A DNA stretch of 8,551 nucleotides from Deltaproteobacteria bacterium. Its GTDB lineage: Bacteria > Desulfobacterota > DSM-4660 > Desulfatiglandales > B25-G16. Positions 1 through 5,813 of this stretch are shown here, piece by piece. The DNA is taken from positions 1 to 8,551 of the forward strand of contig JAFDHR010000104.1 of assembly GCA_019308645.1 (NCBI GenBank). The letters are read 5' to 3'. The translations under genes and the position numbers were made by a program. Each line of letters opens with the position of its first letter. Position 1 is the stretch's first letter. Under the pieces are notes generated by a model, which worked only from the letters and a program-made list of their open reading frames with translations, had not been told where the DNA came from and made no database searches.

Positions 1-1
1 T

Positions 2-289
2 GCCGATGAGGTATTGAGCACCGGAGGAATGTGCCAATACGCCAGGAGAGATGATGTCAGCCAAATGACAGTGGGTACTGAGATAGGTATAATACATAGG
101 CTTAAGAAGGAGAACCCAGGTAAGAAATTTATCCCCGCCTCAGAGTCGGCCGTCTGTCCAAATATGAAGCTAATCACACTAGAAAAGGTATTATGGTCTT
201 TGGAAGAGATGGCTCCCCAAGTAAGAGTTTCTGAGGAAATTCGCCTTGAGGCAAAGGCTGCTGTGGACAGAATGATAGAAGTAGTCTAG
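2..289 (+). CDS. nadA: Quinolinate synthase NadA, C-terminal part (5' end outside window)
   Basis: NadA condenses iminoaspartate with dihydroxyacetone phosphate to quinolinate, an early step of de novo NAD synthesis in the cytosol, and carries an oxygen-sensitive [4Fe-4S] cluster. The reading frame is open from base 2 to a TAG at 287-289, so about 95 C-terminal residues are present and roughly the first two thirds of the gene lie to the left. Family hallmarks are visible: VGTEIGIIHRLKKENP followed by AVCPNMKLITLEKVLWSLEEM. The Cys of CPNMK (codon 155-157) is the third cluster ligand by family knowledge. A further Cys in STGGMCQYA is not one of the known ligands. Most NadA proteins end soon after this point, so the C-terminus looks complete. 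The downstream spacer of about 150 bases before a separate promoter suggests that nadA ends its transcription unit here. Identification is secure. Confidence 0.95.
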   Translation, partial: ADEVLSTGGMCQYARRDDVSQMTVGTEIGIIHRLKKENPGKKFIPASESAVCPNMKLITLEKVLWSLEEMAPQVRVSEEIRLEAKAAVDRMIEVV

Positions 290-404
290 ACCAGGGGATA
301 GGAAGGAGGCATGGAAGGGACTACTAATGAGATTATTTTTATTGCAAGTTAGCCATAGGTAAGATTTTAGACAGAACAAGTCACCAAAGACCTTTTTATT
401 TTTC

Positions 405-433
405 TTGACACCTATACTGGATTTTTGTATTTT
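405..433 (+). promoter_or_regulatory. Candidate sigma70-type promoter of the Rrf2 gene
   Basis: A consensus -35 box TTGACA (405-410) is followed after 17 bases by TATTTT (428-433), which matches four of six positions of the -10 consensus. Transcription would start near 440, inside or just before the inverted repeat at 438-460, about 40 bases upstream of the Rrf2 start codon. Spacing and position are ideal, but this rests on sequence match alone. Confidence 0.55.
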
Positions 434-437
434 ATCA

Positions 438-460
438 TTGTTGACCTTTTTAGTCAACAA
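438..460 (+). promoter_or_regulatory. Perfect inverted repeat, candidate operator of the Rrf2 regulator
   Basis: TTGTTGAC (438-445) and GTCAACAA (453-460) are perfect reverse complements separated by 7 bases, giving a 23-bp dyad. It overlaps the predicted transcription start and lies 17 bases before the Rrf2 ATG. Rrf2 proteins bind as dimers to dyads of about this size and often repress their own gene, so autoregulation is a reasonable inference. A simple RNA hairpin is the alternative. Confidence 0.5.
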
Positions 461-477
461 AACAATTGATAATAATC

Positions 478-915
478 ATGAAGCTTTCTACAAGGGCGCG
501 ATATGGCACCAGGGTATTGTTGGAGCTATCCCTTCACTGGGGTGAAGGCCCGGTGCTTCTGAAAGACATTTCCCAAAGACAACAAATTCCCCTACCCTAT
601 CTGCAGCAGCTAATCGGACCTCTCGTAAAAGAAGGAATAATAAAAACTACCCGGGGAGCTCGGGGTGGGATATCGCTTCTTAAGCCTCCCAAGGAAGTTA
701 TACTCAGCGAGGTAGTCCAGATCCTTGAGGGCTCAACTACTCCAGTCGCCTGTGTGGATAATCCTGAGTTGTATTCTCGTTCAGACACTTGCGTCACTCA
801 TGATATCTGGGCTGAGGTAAAAAAGGCAATGGACCGGGTTTTGGAATCTACAAGTTTTGAGGATCTGGTCGAGCGTAAAAAGGAAAAGATACGCCAAAAG
901 CAATTTAGGAAATAA
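478..915 (+). CDS. Rrf2-family (IscR/CymR-like) transcriptional regulator
   Basis: A 145-residue Rrf2-type DNA-binding protein. Residues 1-70 form the winged helix-turn-helix, recognised by the start MKLSTRARYGTRVLLELS, the helix region around QQIPLPYLQQLIGPLVKEGII, and the wing TTRGARGGISLLKPP. The C-terminal half has the linker and the sensory segment with Cys92, Cys105 and His108. Many Rrf2 proteins have three Cys here plus a fourth ligand for an iron-sulfur cluster (IscR: Cys92, Cys98, Cys104, His107). In this protein the middle Cys position is Tyr99 (PELYSRSDTC where relatives have PELCPRSDSC), so a normal cluster site is incomplete. I chose ATG 478 over the in-frame TTG at 466 because MKLSTRARYG is the usual Rrf2 N-terminus. 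No strong ribosome binding site precedes it. The target is unknown; the gene is followed after 6 bases by a DUF39-like remnant, which hints at a former sulfur-metabolism operon. Confidence 0.9.
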   Translation: MKLSTRARYGTRVLLELSLHWGEGPVLLKDISQRQQIPLPYLQQLIGPLVKEGIIKTTRGARGGISLLKPPKEVILSEVVQILEGSTTPVACVDNPELYSRSDTCVTHDIWAEVKKAMDRVLESTSFEDLVERKKEKIRQKQFRK

Positions 916-921
916 GAAAAG

Positions 922-1074
922 ATGAAAAATGACACAATAGTAGTTACTGCCAAAGAGACAATAGATGTTGTTAAACAGAAGGGTATTAAAAGAGCGGTCA
1001 TAGAGGTAGATGTGGTTACTACTGGTACTCTCGGTCCCATGTGTTCATATGCATACACTCTGATAAAGCCCTAA
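922..1074 (+). pseudogene. Truncated N-terminal remnant of a DUF39 / homocysteine biosynthesis protein
   Basis: A 50-codon frame starts 6 bases after the Rrf2 stop. Its middle reads IVVTAKETIDVVKQKGIKRA and then EVDVVTTGTLGPMCS, which I recognise as the N-terminal signature of the DUF39 (HcyBio) family. Those proteins normally continue with SGAFLNFGHS and run for several hundred residues. Here homology stops right after MCS, the frame reads YAYTLIKP and ends at 1072-1074. None of the three downstream frames to 1190 gives recognisable DUF39 sequence, so this looks like a 3' deletion rather than a simple frameshift. DUF39 proteins take part in making homocysteine from aspartate semialdehyde in some anaerobes. 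The assignment is from memory of the motif and was not checked by search. Confidence 0.6.
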
Positions 1075-1191
1075 TGTTGAATTTACCATATACGATGTCA
1101 AGGTGAATCTCTTATCGGTAAGGGTAATTGTTTCCTTTAAGTATGGGAAATAAGCTTAACAAGAAATTGAATCTTTTAGAGGAGACTAGAT

Positions 1192-1809
1192 ATGGATAAT
1201 TTAACAGGCAAACTCGATGGGCTTGATTGGGTCACCAATCCAGATAAGGTGAGAAAGAAAATCATAGATGCGGCCAGTGTCCTCTATGCCAGAAAAGGCT
1301 TTGCAGACACCTCCCTTCAAGAGGTTTCCGAAAAGGCAGGTGTGACCAGGACGGTCACGCGCTACCATGTGAAGACAAAGTCAGAAATCATGAGAATGAT
1401 TATGGAAGATATCCTTACCTCCTTTCAGGAAAACCTCATCAAGATAATTAAAGGCATTGATGATCCTAAGGAGAAGTTAACCGATGCGCTCTACATTTAT
1501 TTAAAAATAGTCGATCAGCAAAAAGAGAAGGCGCTTTTGATCTATCAGAAATCCAGTTCTCTTGACAGGGCTTCCAAGTCACGGGTGATGCAACTCGAGG
1601 TAGATGTGAGCAGTATTTTCGCACAAATAATCAATGAAGGCATCGAACAGGGTGTATTTAAAAACGTTGATGTTGACTTAATGGCCTACAATATCATGAT
1701 GCTGGCTCACATGTGGGCCCTAAAGAGATGGCATTTCAAGAAGCGTCTCAGTCTTGATGCATACTTCAAACTCCAACTGGAAATTATAACGGATGCTTTA
1801 AAAAAATGA
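1192..1809 (+). CDS. TetR/AcrR-family transcriptional regulator
   Basis: A 205-residue one-component regulator that should bind DNA as a dimer and respond to a small ligand not identifiable here. The DNA-binding part spans residues 20-66: a helix with RKKIIDAASVLYARKGFADT, then SLQEVSEKAGV and the recognition region VTRTVTRYHVKTKSEI. The last part is unusual, since most family members have a LYHYF-like segment where this one has TRYHV. The rest is all-helical, ending with MAYNIMMLAHMWALKRWHFKK, typical of TetR ligand domains in the WALKRW group. The start at ATG 1192 is well supported by AGAGGAG at 1178-1184, seven bases upstream. It stands alone between a degraded gene and the ATPase operon, with about 130 bases to the next start. 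It might control the ATPase genes, but no clear dyad was found to support this. Confidence 0.9.
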   Translation: MDNLTGKLDGLDWVTNPDKVRKKIIDAASVLYARKGFADTSLQEVSEKAGVTRTVTRYHVKTKSEIMRMIMEDILTSFQENLIKIIKGIDDPKEKLTDALYIYLKIVDQQKEKALLIYQKSSSLDRASKSRVMQLEVDVSSIFAQIINEGIEQGVFKNVDVDLMAYNIMMLAHMWALKRWHFKKRLSLDAYFKLQLEIITDALKK

Positions 1810-1894
1810 GAGACCTCTGGAATCCTACAGATTCTGACACTAAGGAAATATTTTTTTATCAATCCGTTTACAGTAAAACTCGTCTTTGTAAGAT

Positions 1895-1925
1895 TTGAGA
1901 TTTTTTGGTTCTCTATTAATATAAT
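1895..1925 (+). promoter_or_regulatory. Candidate promoter of the V-type ATPase operon
   Basis: TTGAGA (1895-1900) and a perfect TATAAT (1920-1925) are separated by 19 bases, slightly more than the 17 preferred. The start point would fall within about 10 bases of the first ATPase start codon, implying a very short leader. An alternative pair is TTTACA (1867-1872) with TAAGAT (1889-1894), spaced 16. The 1810-1936 spacer is AT-rich and holds nothing else clear. Either pair could drive the operon; neither is certain. Confidence 0.35.
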
Positions 1926-1942
1926 AAGCCAGTTGAGTGGCC

Positions 1943-2251
1943 ATGGATGACATAATAAAAAAGATCATAGAGGTTGAGAAAGTATGTTCAGAAGATATCG
2001 AAAGTGCAGGACTGGAATATAAAAAGAAAATTGAAAACTTAAGATACGAGCTTGAAAATAAAAAGGCTCAGGCAAAGGCTGAAATTCTTGAAAGCAATAA
2101 AAAGAGATTTAAGTCAGCGGTTGAAGAGGCCAATGAACATGTTAAGAAGGAATTGAATGAAATACATAAGGAAAAGGACCTGCTGATTCAGGATAGGGAG
2201 CTCTGTAAGGCGATAAAGGAAAGGATAGTTTTAATTGTCTTAGGAACCTAA
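1943..2251 (+). CDS. V-type ATPase peripheral-stalk subunit G/H-like coiled-coil protein
   Basis: A 102-residue, highly charged, almost entirely helical protein (Lys/Glu-rich, with KIENLRYELENKKAQAKAEI in the middle) that would form a long coiled coil. It ends in a short hydrophobic tail, KERIVLIVLGT, as in G/H subunits whose C-termini finish with a VLG-like sequence. Size, coiled-coil nature and its place as first gene before subunit C fit the G/H (NtpF/AhaH) subunit, which pairs with E in the peripheral stalk. Sequence identity to that family cannot be shown by eye because coiled coils look alike. A GTG at 1937 is an alternative start two codons upstream. I prefer ATG 1943, although neither has a good ribosome binding site. 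The next gene begins 16 bases after its stop. Confidence 0.6.
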   Translation: MDDIIKKIIEVEKVCSEDIESAGLEYKKKIENLRYELENKKAQAKAEILESNKKRFKSAVEEANEHVKKELNEIHKEKDLLIQDRELCKAIKERIVLIVLGT

Positions 2252-2267
2252 AACCCTGGTCTGAAAA

Positions 2268-3239
2268 ATGAACCAGAATGCAGACAAAATCTACCTGCAT
2301 GCAAAGATTCATGCCTTGCGCGATCAGATGCTAAGGCGGAATGATTATATTAAAATAATCAATGCGCAAAAACCTCATCTCGCTTTCCCCACTCTTATAT
2401 CAGAAAATGACGCAGAAGACCATAATAAGACCAAGGAAATAATATTTCGCAACCAAATAAAGAAATTACTGCTTTTTATAGAATCAAGTGACTGTTACAG
2501 GGCTCTTTTTAAGGCTTTTTTACGTTTTTTTGAGACAGGTAATGTTAAGCTGCTTCTGGCAAAGGCTTTTAGCAGAACTATGGTTATCGAGCAGTGGAAT
2601 GATATAAGCCCATATAATGCATTTGAGAAGAATTTGTTAGAAAGAGATATATCACTGGATGAGTTTAAGTCCCTGCTTGGCAATACCTATCTTAATAATG
2701 TGATAGCAGATGATTTCCCTGCCAGGTATGAAGAGCTTGAGAGCAGGATCGATTTTTATGCTGTCAGATATTTCTTTGATTTTTCGAGAGAGATTTTGTT
2801 TCCTCAGAGCCGCATCTTTCAGGAGGTTATGCTCAGGAAGATTGTTTTGCTCAGGATTGTCTGGAGTTTTCGCCTCAGCCAGAACTACGGTTGGCATGAT
2901 GATAAGATTTCGAGCCATCTGACCTCTCTCTATGATTTTATCGATGAATTCGATGATAGGGCTGAACTGATCATCAAAATAGAGAGACAGATGAATAAAG
3001 AACTTAACCGATCCTCAGGCGGCATCCCTGAAGTTTCATATATTGAAAATGAACTGGAGAGGTATTTCTGGTCCTATATCTGGAAGAATTTTTCAAGAGA
3101 TTTCCATTCCATATACTGTGTTATTTCATACCTCTGGCTGCTCTATTATCAGATACAAAATCTATTCCGGATAATTGAAGGCCTTCGATTTAATGTCCCC
3201 CCAGACATAATTTCTAAGAAAATTATCTGTGAGGTTTAA
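2268..3239 (+). CDS. ntpC: V-type ATPase subunit C (V0 d-like, 39 kDa family)
   Basis: A 323-residue soluble helical protein of the AC39/NtpC family, close to the usual 330-350. In the complex it caps the proteolipid ring and links it to the central shaft (D and F). The evidence is the aromatic, charged helical composition throughout, the segment YLNNVIADDFPARYEELESR followed by DFYAVRYFFDFS, and above all the C-terminal block with SIYCVISYLWLLYYQIQNLF and IIEGLRFNVPPDIISKKI. That block corresponds to the family's ending in which a helix with 'aYl..ke.EirniriI..gk..g.pp..i' is conserved. It sits directly before subunit I with a 1-base gap between stop and start, as expected for co-translated V0 parts. 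ATG 2268 follows CTGAAAA, with no clear Shine-Dalgarno sequence. Confidence 0.85.
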   Translation: MNQNADKIYLHAKIHALRDQMLRRNDYIKIINAQKPHLAFPTLISENDAEDHNKTKEIIFRNQIKKLLLFIESSDCYRALFKAFLRFFETGNVKLLLAKAFSRTMVIEQWNDISPYNAFEKNLLERDISLDEFKSLLGNTYLNNVIADDFPARYEELESRIDFYAVRYFFDFSREILFPQSRIFQEVMLRKIVLLRIVWSFRLSQNYGWHDDKISSHLTSLYDFIDEFDDRAELIIKIERQMNKELNRSSGGIPEVSYIENELERYFWSYIWKNFSRDFHSIYCVISYLWLLYYQIQNLFRIIEGLRFNVPPDIISKKIICEV

Positions 3240-3240
3240 C

Positions 3241-5187
3241 ATGTTTTCCAAGGCTGACATCAGAAAAGTTAGGATAGGACTTCAAAGGAAGCTATACGAT
3301 GAATTGATCTATGAGCTGGGGAAGGAGAAACTGATTCATCTGACTAAGCAGGATTTTGAAGAAATGTCGACTGATGCAGAAATGGAGGCTGAACTGAACG
3401 AGGAGGAAACAAAGGTCAGGGAAATAATCACGGTGACCGAATCACTCCTTTCAGCCCTGAACCTCGAAAGTGATGGCAGAATCGATAGTGCTGATAGGGT
3501 TGTTTTTCAGGTAGCTTATAAGGGTGATATAGCCAGTGATGAGACCTATCTAAGTTCTGTCAGAAAAAAGATTCAGCAGTATGAAAAATTACATATAGAG
3601 CTTTTGAGAAAAATCGAACATACCCAGGAGCTGATTTCAATCCTTGAAGAGTTAATCTCGATTGGTATCGATGCAGATGTGATCAAAAGAATGAAGCTGT
3701 GCAGCTTTGTTTTTGGGAAAGTACATGCTGATTTTCATGAAGACCTGTCAGATGCACATGATTCATATATTATAAGACAACACGGCAGACATACTATCGG
3801 CATTACAATGTCTGAGAAAAAAAAAGAAATGCTGGAGTTTTTAGAAAAATACGGCTTCGAAGATGAAACCGAGAAGATTAACTCGAGCGAGTTGCGGGCT
3901 GCATCAACCAGCCATCTGCGAAGGAGGATTTATATCCTGAAGGGCCGCCTGAAAAGGATTGAAGACTGTTTCAAAAGGATGAAGGATGGATGGATAACAA
4001 AATTATCAGGGCTTTATGCTGGTTACCTGGAACGTGAGACCGTGATTGATGCAGAGAAGATGTTCCTCTTTTCCCGGGAAGCCATGTTTCTAAGCGGCTG
4101 GATGGATAAAAAAGACACTGACAGACTGGCTTCAGTCTTACGGAGGGTATGTGGAGAGAACTTTTTTCTTGTAGTCTCAACCAAAGCCGAAAGGAATGCA
4201 CCGGTAGTTCTGAAAAACAATCGTCTGTTCAAACCCTTTGAGCTTCTGGTTAAAAATGCCGGGCTGCCTGGAAATACGGAAATGGACCCCACACCATTTG
4301 CAGCCATCACCTATGTCCTTATGTTTGGAGTAATGTTCGGGGACGTTGGGCAGGGACTTGTACTTGCTCTTGCGGGACTTGTTATGAAACTGATTGCCAG
4401 AAGGAGAAAGAAGGGAGATATTTTTCTTGCTGATGCAGGCAGTATCCTGCAACTTTGTGGAGTTTCTGCTACAGTTTTCGGGTTTTTCTATGGAAGCCTC
4501 TTCAGCAATGAACACATACTACCTGCGCTGTGGTTTCATCCTATGGAGAACATAATGTCTCTCTTTTTTGCTGTGATAATGATGGGAGTGGCCTTTATAA
4601 CAGTAGGTATTCTGTTAAACATCATAAACGGTCTCCTGATGAGAGACTATAGCGATGCCCTTTTTGGGGCACGGGGGCTGGTCGGGCTTATGATCTATGC
4701 AGGGTTAATATTTCTGTTTGTTCGTTATATTAAAACAGGGGTATACCCTGTAACGTCAGAGCTTATTGCCTTTATCATTGTTCCGCTATGCATCTTTTCG
4801 ATGAGAAATATACTGGGATTCTTTTTTCTGGGTAATAAGCATCCCTTCCCCCATGGGGTCTTAGAATATGTTGTAGAAACACTTATAGAGATAATTGAGA
4901 TGCTTTCAGGTTTTTTTGGAAATACCATTTCATTTATCAGGGCTGGTGCTTTTGCACTCAGTCATGCGGGGCTCAGTATCGCAATCTATACGCTTGCACG
5001 TATTATAAATCCCGATATCACAACAATTGCTGCGTTGATGGTACTTATAGTGGGGAATATATTTATTATTTTACTTGAAGGACTTATCTGCGGGATACAG
5101 TCAATGAGGCTGGAATACTATGAATTTTTTGGAAAGTTTTTTAAGGGTGACGGTAGTGCCTTTACCCCCTTTTCACTAAGAAAATAG
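3241..5187 (+). CDS. ntpI: V-type ATPase subunit I (V0 a-like ion-channel subunit)
   Basis: A 648-residue stator subunit forming the two half-channels that bring ions to the c ring. Residues 1 to about 345 are the cytosolic, coiled-coil-rich arm that binds peripheral stalks. From about 350 on there are seven to eight hydrophobic segments, starting with MDPTPFAAITYVLMFGVMFG and then GDVGQGL, a conserved stretch of the family. The segment SFIRAGAFALSHAGLS contains Arg567 and His575; Arg567 corresponds to the essential channel arginine (Arg735 of yeast Vph1p), and the eight-residue spacing to His matches Vph1p His743. The length is normal (600-670) and there are no frame breaks. ATG 3241 was chosen over GTG 3229 because GAGG (3231-3234) lies just upstream and the GTG start would overlap subunit C. 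It is followed by K after 23 bases. Confidence 0.95.
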   Translation: MFSKADIRKVRIGLQRKLYDELIYELGKEKLIHLTKQDFEEMSTDAEMEAELNEEETKVREIITVTESLLSALNLESDGRIDSADRVVFQVAYKGDIASDETYLSSVRKKIQQYEKLHIELLRKIEHTQELISILEELISIGIDADVIKRMKLCSFVFGKVHADFHEDLSDAHDSYIIRQHGRHTIGITMSEKKKEMLEFLEKYGFEDETEKINSSELRAASTSHLRRRIYILKGRLKRIEDCFKRMKDGWITKLSGLYAGYLERETVIDAEKMFLFSREAMFLSGWMDKKDTDRLASVLRRVCGENFFLVVSTKAERNAPVVLKNNRLFKPFELLVKNAGLPGNTEMDPTPFAAITYVLMFGVMFGDVGQGLVLALAGLVMKLIARRRKKGDIFLADAGSILQLCGVSATVFGFFYGSLFSNEHILPALWFHPMENIMSLFFAVIMMGVAFITVGILLNIINGLLMRDYSDALFGARGLVGLMIYAGLIFLFVRYIKTGVYPVTSELIAFIIVPLCIFSMRNILGFFFLGNKHPFPHGVLEYVVETLIEIIEMLSGFFGNTISFIRAGAFALSHAGLSIAIYTLARIINPDITTIAALMVLIVGNIFIILLEGLICGIQSMRLEYYEFFGKFFKGDGSAFTPFSLRK

Positions 5188-5199
5188 TAGTCCTATAAT

Positions 5200-5206
5200 G
5201 GAGGAG
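5200..5206 (+). promoter_or_regulatory. Strong ribosome binding site of subunit K
   Basis: GGAGGAG ends four bases before the K start codon and is the best Shine-Dalgarno sequence in the ATPase region. Since the proteolipid is needed in many copies per complex, a strong site here fits the stoichiometry. The other ATPase genes have weak or no recognisable sites. Confidence 0.75.
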
Positions 5207-5210
5207 TATT

Positions 5211-5579
5211 ATGATTAAAAAAATAGCATCATCCGGGATATTGTTTTTTATTGTGGGTCTGACTGCTGCCTTTTTCATGCTTTCACAGGCTGAGCTGCAG
5301 GCAGAAGACAGACCGTCAACAGCAGAGAAAGAAAAAATTTCTTCAGAGGCGGTGTTAAGCGGGGATGGCCTGGCATTTGCCTTTATTGCGGCAATGGGAG
5401 CGGTTGGTTTATCCTGTTTGGCGAGTAGTTATGCGCTTGGAAGGATCGGTTCCGCAGCTCTTGGCGCTATGAGTGAAAAGCCGGAGCTCGGAGGCAGGGC
5501 CCTGATCTTTCTCGGGCTGGCGGAAGGAATAGCCATTTATGGGCTGATTGTTGCAATTATGATCCTGACCAAGATTTAA
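5211..5579 (+). CDS. ntpK: V-type ATPase subunit K (proteolipid c subunit, single hairpin)
   Basis: A 122-residue membrane protein forming the rotating c ring. Residues 8-25 are a hydrophobic N-terminal helix resembling a signal peptide (ending ..AAFFMLSQAELQA), followed by a polar linker rich in Glu and Ser (about 27-50). The true hairpin follows: helix one about 52-76 (GLAFAFIAAMGAVGLSCLAS), a polar loop GAMSEKPELGG, and helix two about 95-120. Helix two contains GLAEGIAIYGLIVAIMI with Glu105, the ion-binding carboxylate of the family. Only one hairpin is present, unlike the duplicated 16-kDa type. No Gln is seen in helix one, which leans towards proton rather than sodium coupling, but this is a weak inference. 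The N-terminal helix may be cleaved. The stop codon TAA (5577-5579) lies within the left copy of the direct repeat flanking the inserted element. Confidence 0.93.
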   Translation: MIKKIASSGILFFIVGLTAAFFMLSQAELQAEDRPSTAEKEKISSEAVLSGDGLAFAFIAAMGAVGLSCLASSYALGRIGSAALGAMSEKPELGGRALIFLGLAEGIAIYGLIVAIMILTKI

Positions 5580-5584
5580 AGTTT
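5577..5584 (+). repeat. Left copy of 8-bp target-site duplication (TAAAGTTT)
   Basis: TAAAGTTT occurs exactly here and again at 5806-5813, immediately outside the two ends of the terminal inverted repeats. The identity stops at both edges (T versus C before, G versus A after), as expected for a target duplication made on insertion. This copy includes the K stop codon. Confidence 0.8.
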
Positions 5585-5624
5585 GTATCTACTCAGGTAT
5601 CTTGCCACAAAGACACAAAGACCC

Positions 5625-5646
5625 GCCTGCCGGATGGCGGGCAGGC
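5625..5646. repeat. GC-rich hairpin inside the MITE-like element
   Basis: GCCTGCC (5625-5631) and GGCAGGC (5640-5646) are perfect complements around an 8-base loop. An alternative pairing uses CCCGCC (5622-5627) with GGCGGG (5636-5641). It is the most GC-rich part of an otherwise AT-rich element. Confidence 0.7.
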
Positions 5647-5685
5647 ACCAAAACTATAGAATTATTCTTTATTATAGCCTTTTTT

Positions 5686-5705
5686 AATCCCGATAAATCG
5701 GGATT
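5686..5705. repeat. Perfect 9-bp palindrome inside the MITE-like element
   Basis: AATCCCGAT and ATCGGGATT flank a central AA, giving a 20-base perfect dyad. It has no T-run after it in either direction that would make it a classical terminator; on the + strand a TTTTTT run precedes it. Confidence 0.75.
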
Positions 5706-5708
5706 GAA

Positions 5709-5733
5709 ATTAATGAGCCTGAGGCTCATTAAT
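5709..5733. repeat. Perfect 12-bp palindrome inside the MITE-like element
   Basis: ATTAATGAGCCT (5709-5720) and AGGCTCATTAAT (5722-5733) are perfect reverse complements around a single central G. It begins 3 bases after the preceding palindrome, and the two may stack in RNA or form a cruciform in DNA. It is not followed by a T-run, so termination is not obvious. Confidence 0.8.
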
Positions 5734-5805
5734 GAGAAAACTACGTTATTCAATTTATATTCATCTCTTCTTTGTGCCTTTGTGCCTTGGTGGCTGAATA
5801 GTTAC

Positions 5806-5813
5806 TAAAGTTT
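5806..5813 (+). repeat. Right copy of 8-bp target-site duplication (TAAAGTTT)
   Basis: This is an exact second copy of the sequence at 5577-5584. It lies between the right end of the element and the start codon of subunit F. Joining the two copies into one gives a K stop codon followed by five bases and then the F ATG, the tight spacing expected in this operon. Confidence 0.8.

Larger units (their letters stand above)
5585..5805. mobile_element. 221-bp MITE-like non-coding element inserted between K and F
   Basis: The element starts GTATCTACTCAG (5585-5596) and ends CTGAATAGTTAC (5794-5805); these ends are reverse complements at 10 of 12 positions. Inside them are complementary arms of 8-bp units. 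On the right are TTTGTGCC, TTTGTGCC and TTGGTGGC (5771-5794). On the left are GCCACAAA and GACACAAA (5604-5619), their reverse-complement counterparts. The 16-base arms 5606-5621 and 5769-5784 pair at 15 of 16 positions. A perfect 8-bp direct repeat flanks the whole. There is no credible reading frame inside; a 68-codon open stretch on the + strand is composed of the repeats themselves. By structure it is a miniature inverted-repeat element moved by a transposase encoded elsewhere; the family is not known to me. 'CACAAAG' repeats of this look are common in environmental anaerobe genomes. Confidence 0.75.

Noticed and set aside
311..352. A 13-codon frame starting ATG after GGAAGGAGG, downstream of nadA
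   Set aside because: The purine-rich run ends only one base before the ATG, too close for normal initiation, and the peptide is short and unrecognisable.
1090..1180. A short stop-free stretch behind the DUF39-like remnant (reading NVEFTIYDVKVNLL...)
   Set aside because: About 28 codons, no start codon or binding site, no recognisable similarity; chance is the simplest explanation.
4023..4515. Minus-strand open frames of 95 and 112 codons across the subunit I gene
   Set aside because: They overlap a well-supported + strand gene with conserved motifs, and the products look like antisense translations with no family resemblance.
5709..5760. Rho-independent terminator at the 12-bp palindrome after K
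   Set aside because: The stem is perfect but no T-run follows it on either strand, and required ATPase genes lie downstream.
5602..5808. A 68-codon open frame between K and F
   Set aside because: It lies almost wholly inside the inverted-repeat element, has no ribosome binding site, and its sequence is explained by the palindromes and 8-bp repeats.
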